Positions 63,881 to 64,000 of a DNA stretch of 64,000 bases are shown here, in pieces. Source of the DNA: Epiperipatus broadwayi (taxonomy: Eukaryota > Onychophora > Udeonychophora > Euonychophora > Peripatidae); the NCBI GenBank assembly GCA_028023455.1, contig JAQFVV010000018.1, positions 6,039,800-6,103,799 on the forward strand, given 5' to 3'. The notes under the pieces were generated by a model. It did no database searches. It saw nothing but the letters and a program-made list of their open reading frames with translations, and was not told where the DNA came from. The translations under genes and the position numbers were made by a program. The number at the start of each line of letters is the position of its first letter. The stretch's first letter is position 1.

Positions 63881-64000
63881 TTACAAAAAAATAATCAATT
63901 TTTATAATTCTGATAACATTCTATTTAATAACCAAGTATCTTATAAATGATAATGTAAAAGAACAATTTTGAGGGAGAAGATGAAAGAAAGGATAATTCT

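Overview
The window is A+T-rich (roughly three quarters by eye), gene-poor eukaryotic DNA, very probably from an invertebrate animal. It has many microsatellites, LINE-type non-LTR retrotransposons, a Ty3/gypsy LTR element, foldback/MITE-like repeats and a 500-N scaffold gap. I recognise no host protein-coding gene. Nearly every protein signature I can support belongs to a transposable element. I cannot name the species: LINE tails of the TTGAA type and the protein family at 9-10.6 kb occur in many invertebrates.

Layout. 1-8.1 kb: AT-rich, nothing recognisable. 8.1-13.6 kb: a nest. An old plus-strand LINE is split by two insertions: a minus-strand block carrying a decayed gene of a repeat-associated protein family (about 8.7-10.85 kb), and a 5'-truncated L1/Tx1-like LINE (11.73-13.15 kb). 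15.1-20.35 kb: two copies of a non-coding repeat of about 1.26 kb, the second split by a roughly 0.7 kb insert. 22.6 and 55.8 kb: two copies of a MITE with long inverted arms. 25.2-26.2 kb: a decayed RTE-type reverse transcriptase on the minus strand. 28.07-28.62 kb: coiled-coil ORFs resembling a LINE ORF1.

31.6-41.7 kb is the centre of interest. Four long (ATT)n arrays, all in the same strand sense, separate three retroelement insertions: an intact single-ORF plus-strand LINE (919 aa with endonuclease and RT), the ends of a second, gap-interrupted element, and a nearly complete two-ORF minus-strand L1/Tx1-like LINE. The two elements with readable coding regions are unrelated and inserted in opposite orientations, yet both sit between tracts of the same microsatellite. 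The simplest reading is repeated insertion into a pre-existing (ATT)n array, possibly by elements with (ATT)n/(AAT)n target preference.

41.8-58 kb: AT-rich with small repeats and a few exon-like stretches, nothing firm. 58.08-58.58 kb: a foldback repeat that abuts the 3' LTR of a decayed Ty3/gypsy element on the minus strand (58.58-63.88 kb). That element still shows gag, zinc-knuckle, protease, RT, RNase H and integrase signatures, with a second RTE-type fragment inserted in its gag region.

No element depends on another functionally. The window reads as a record of successive insertions in which the (ATT)n cluster holds the youngest copies.
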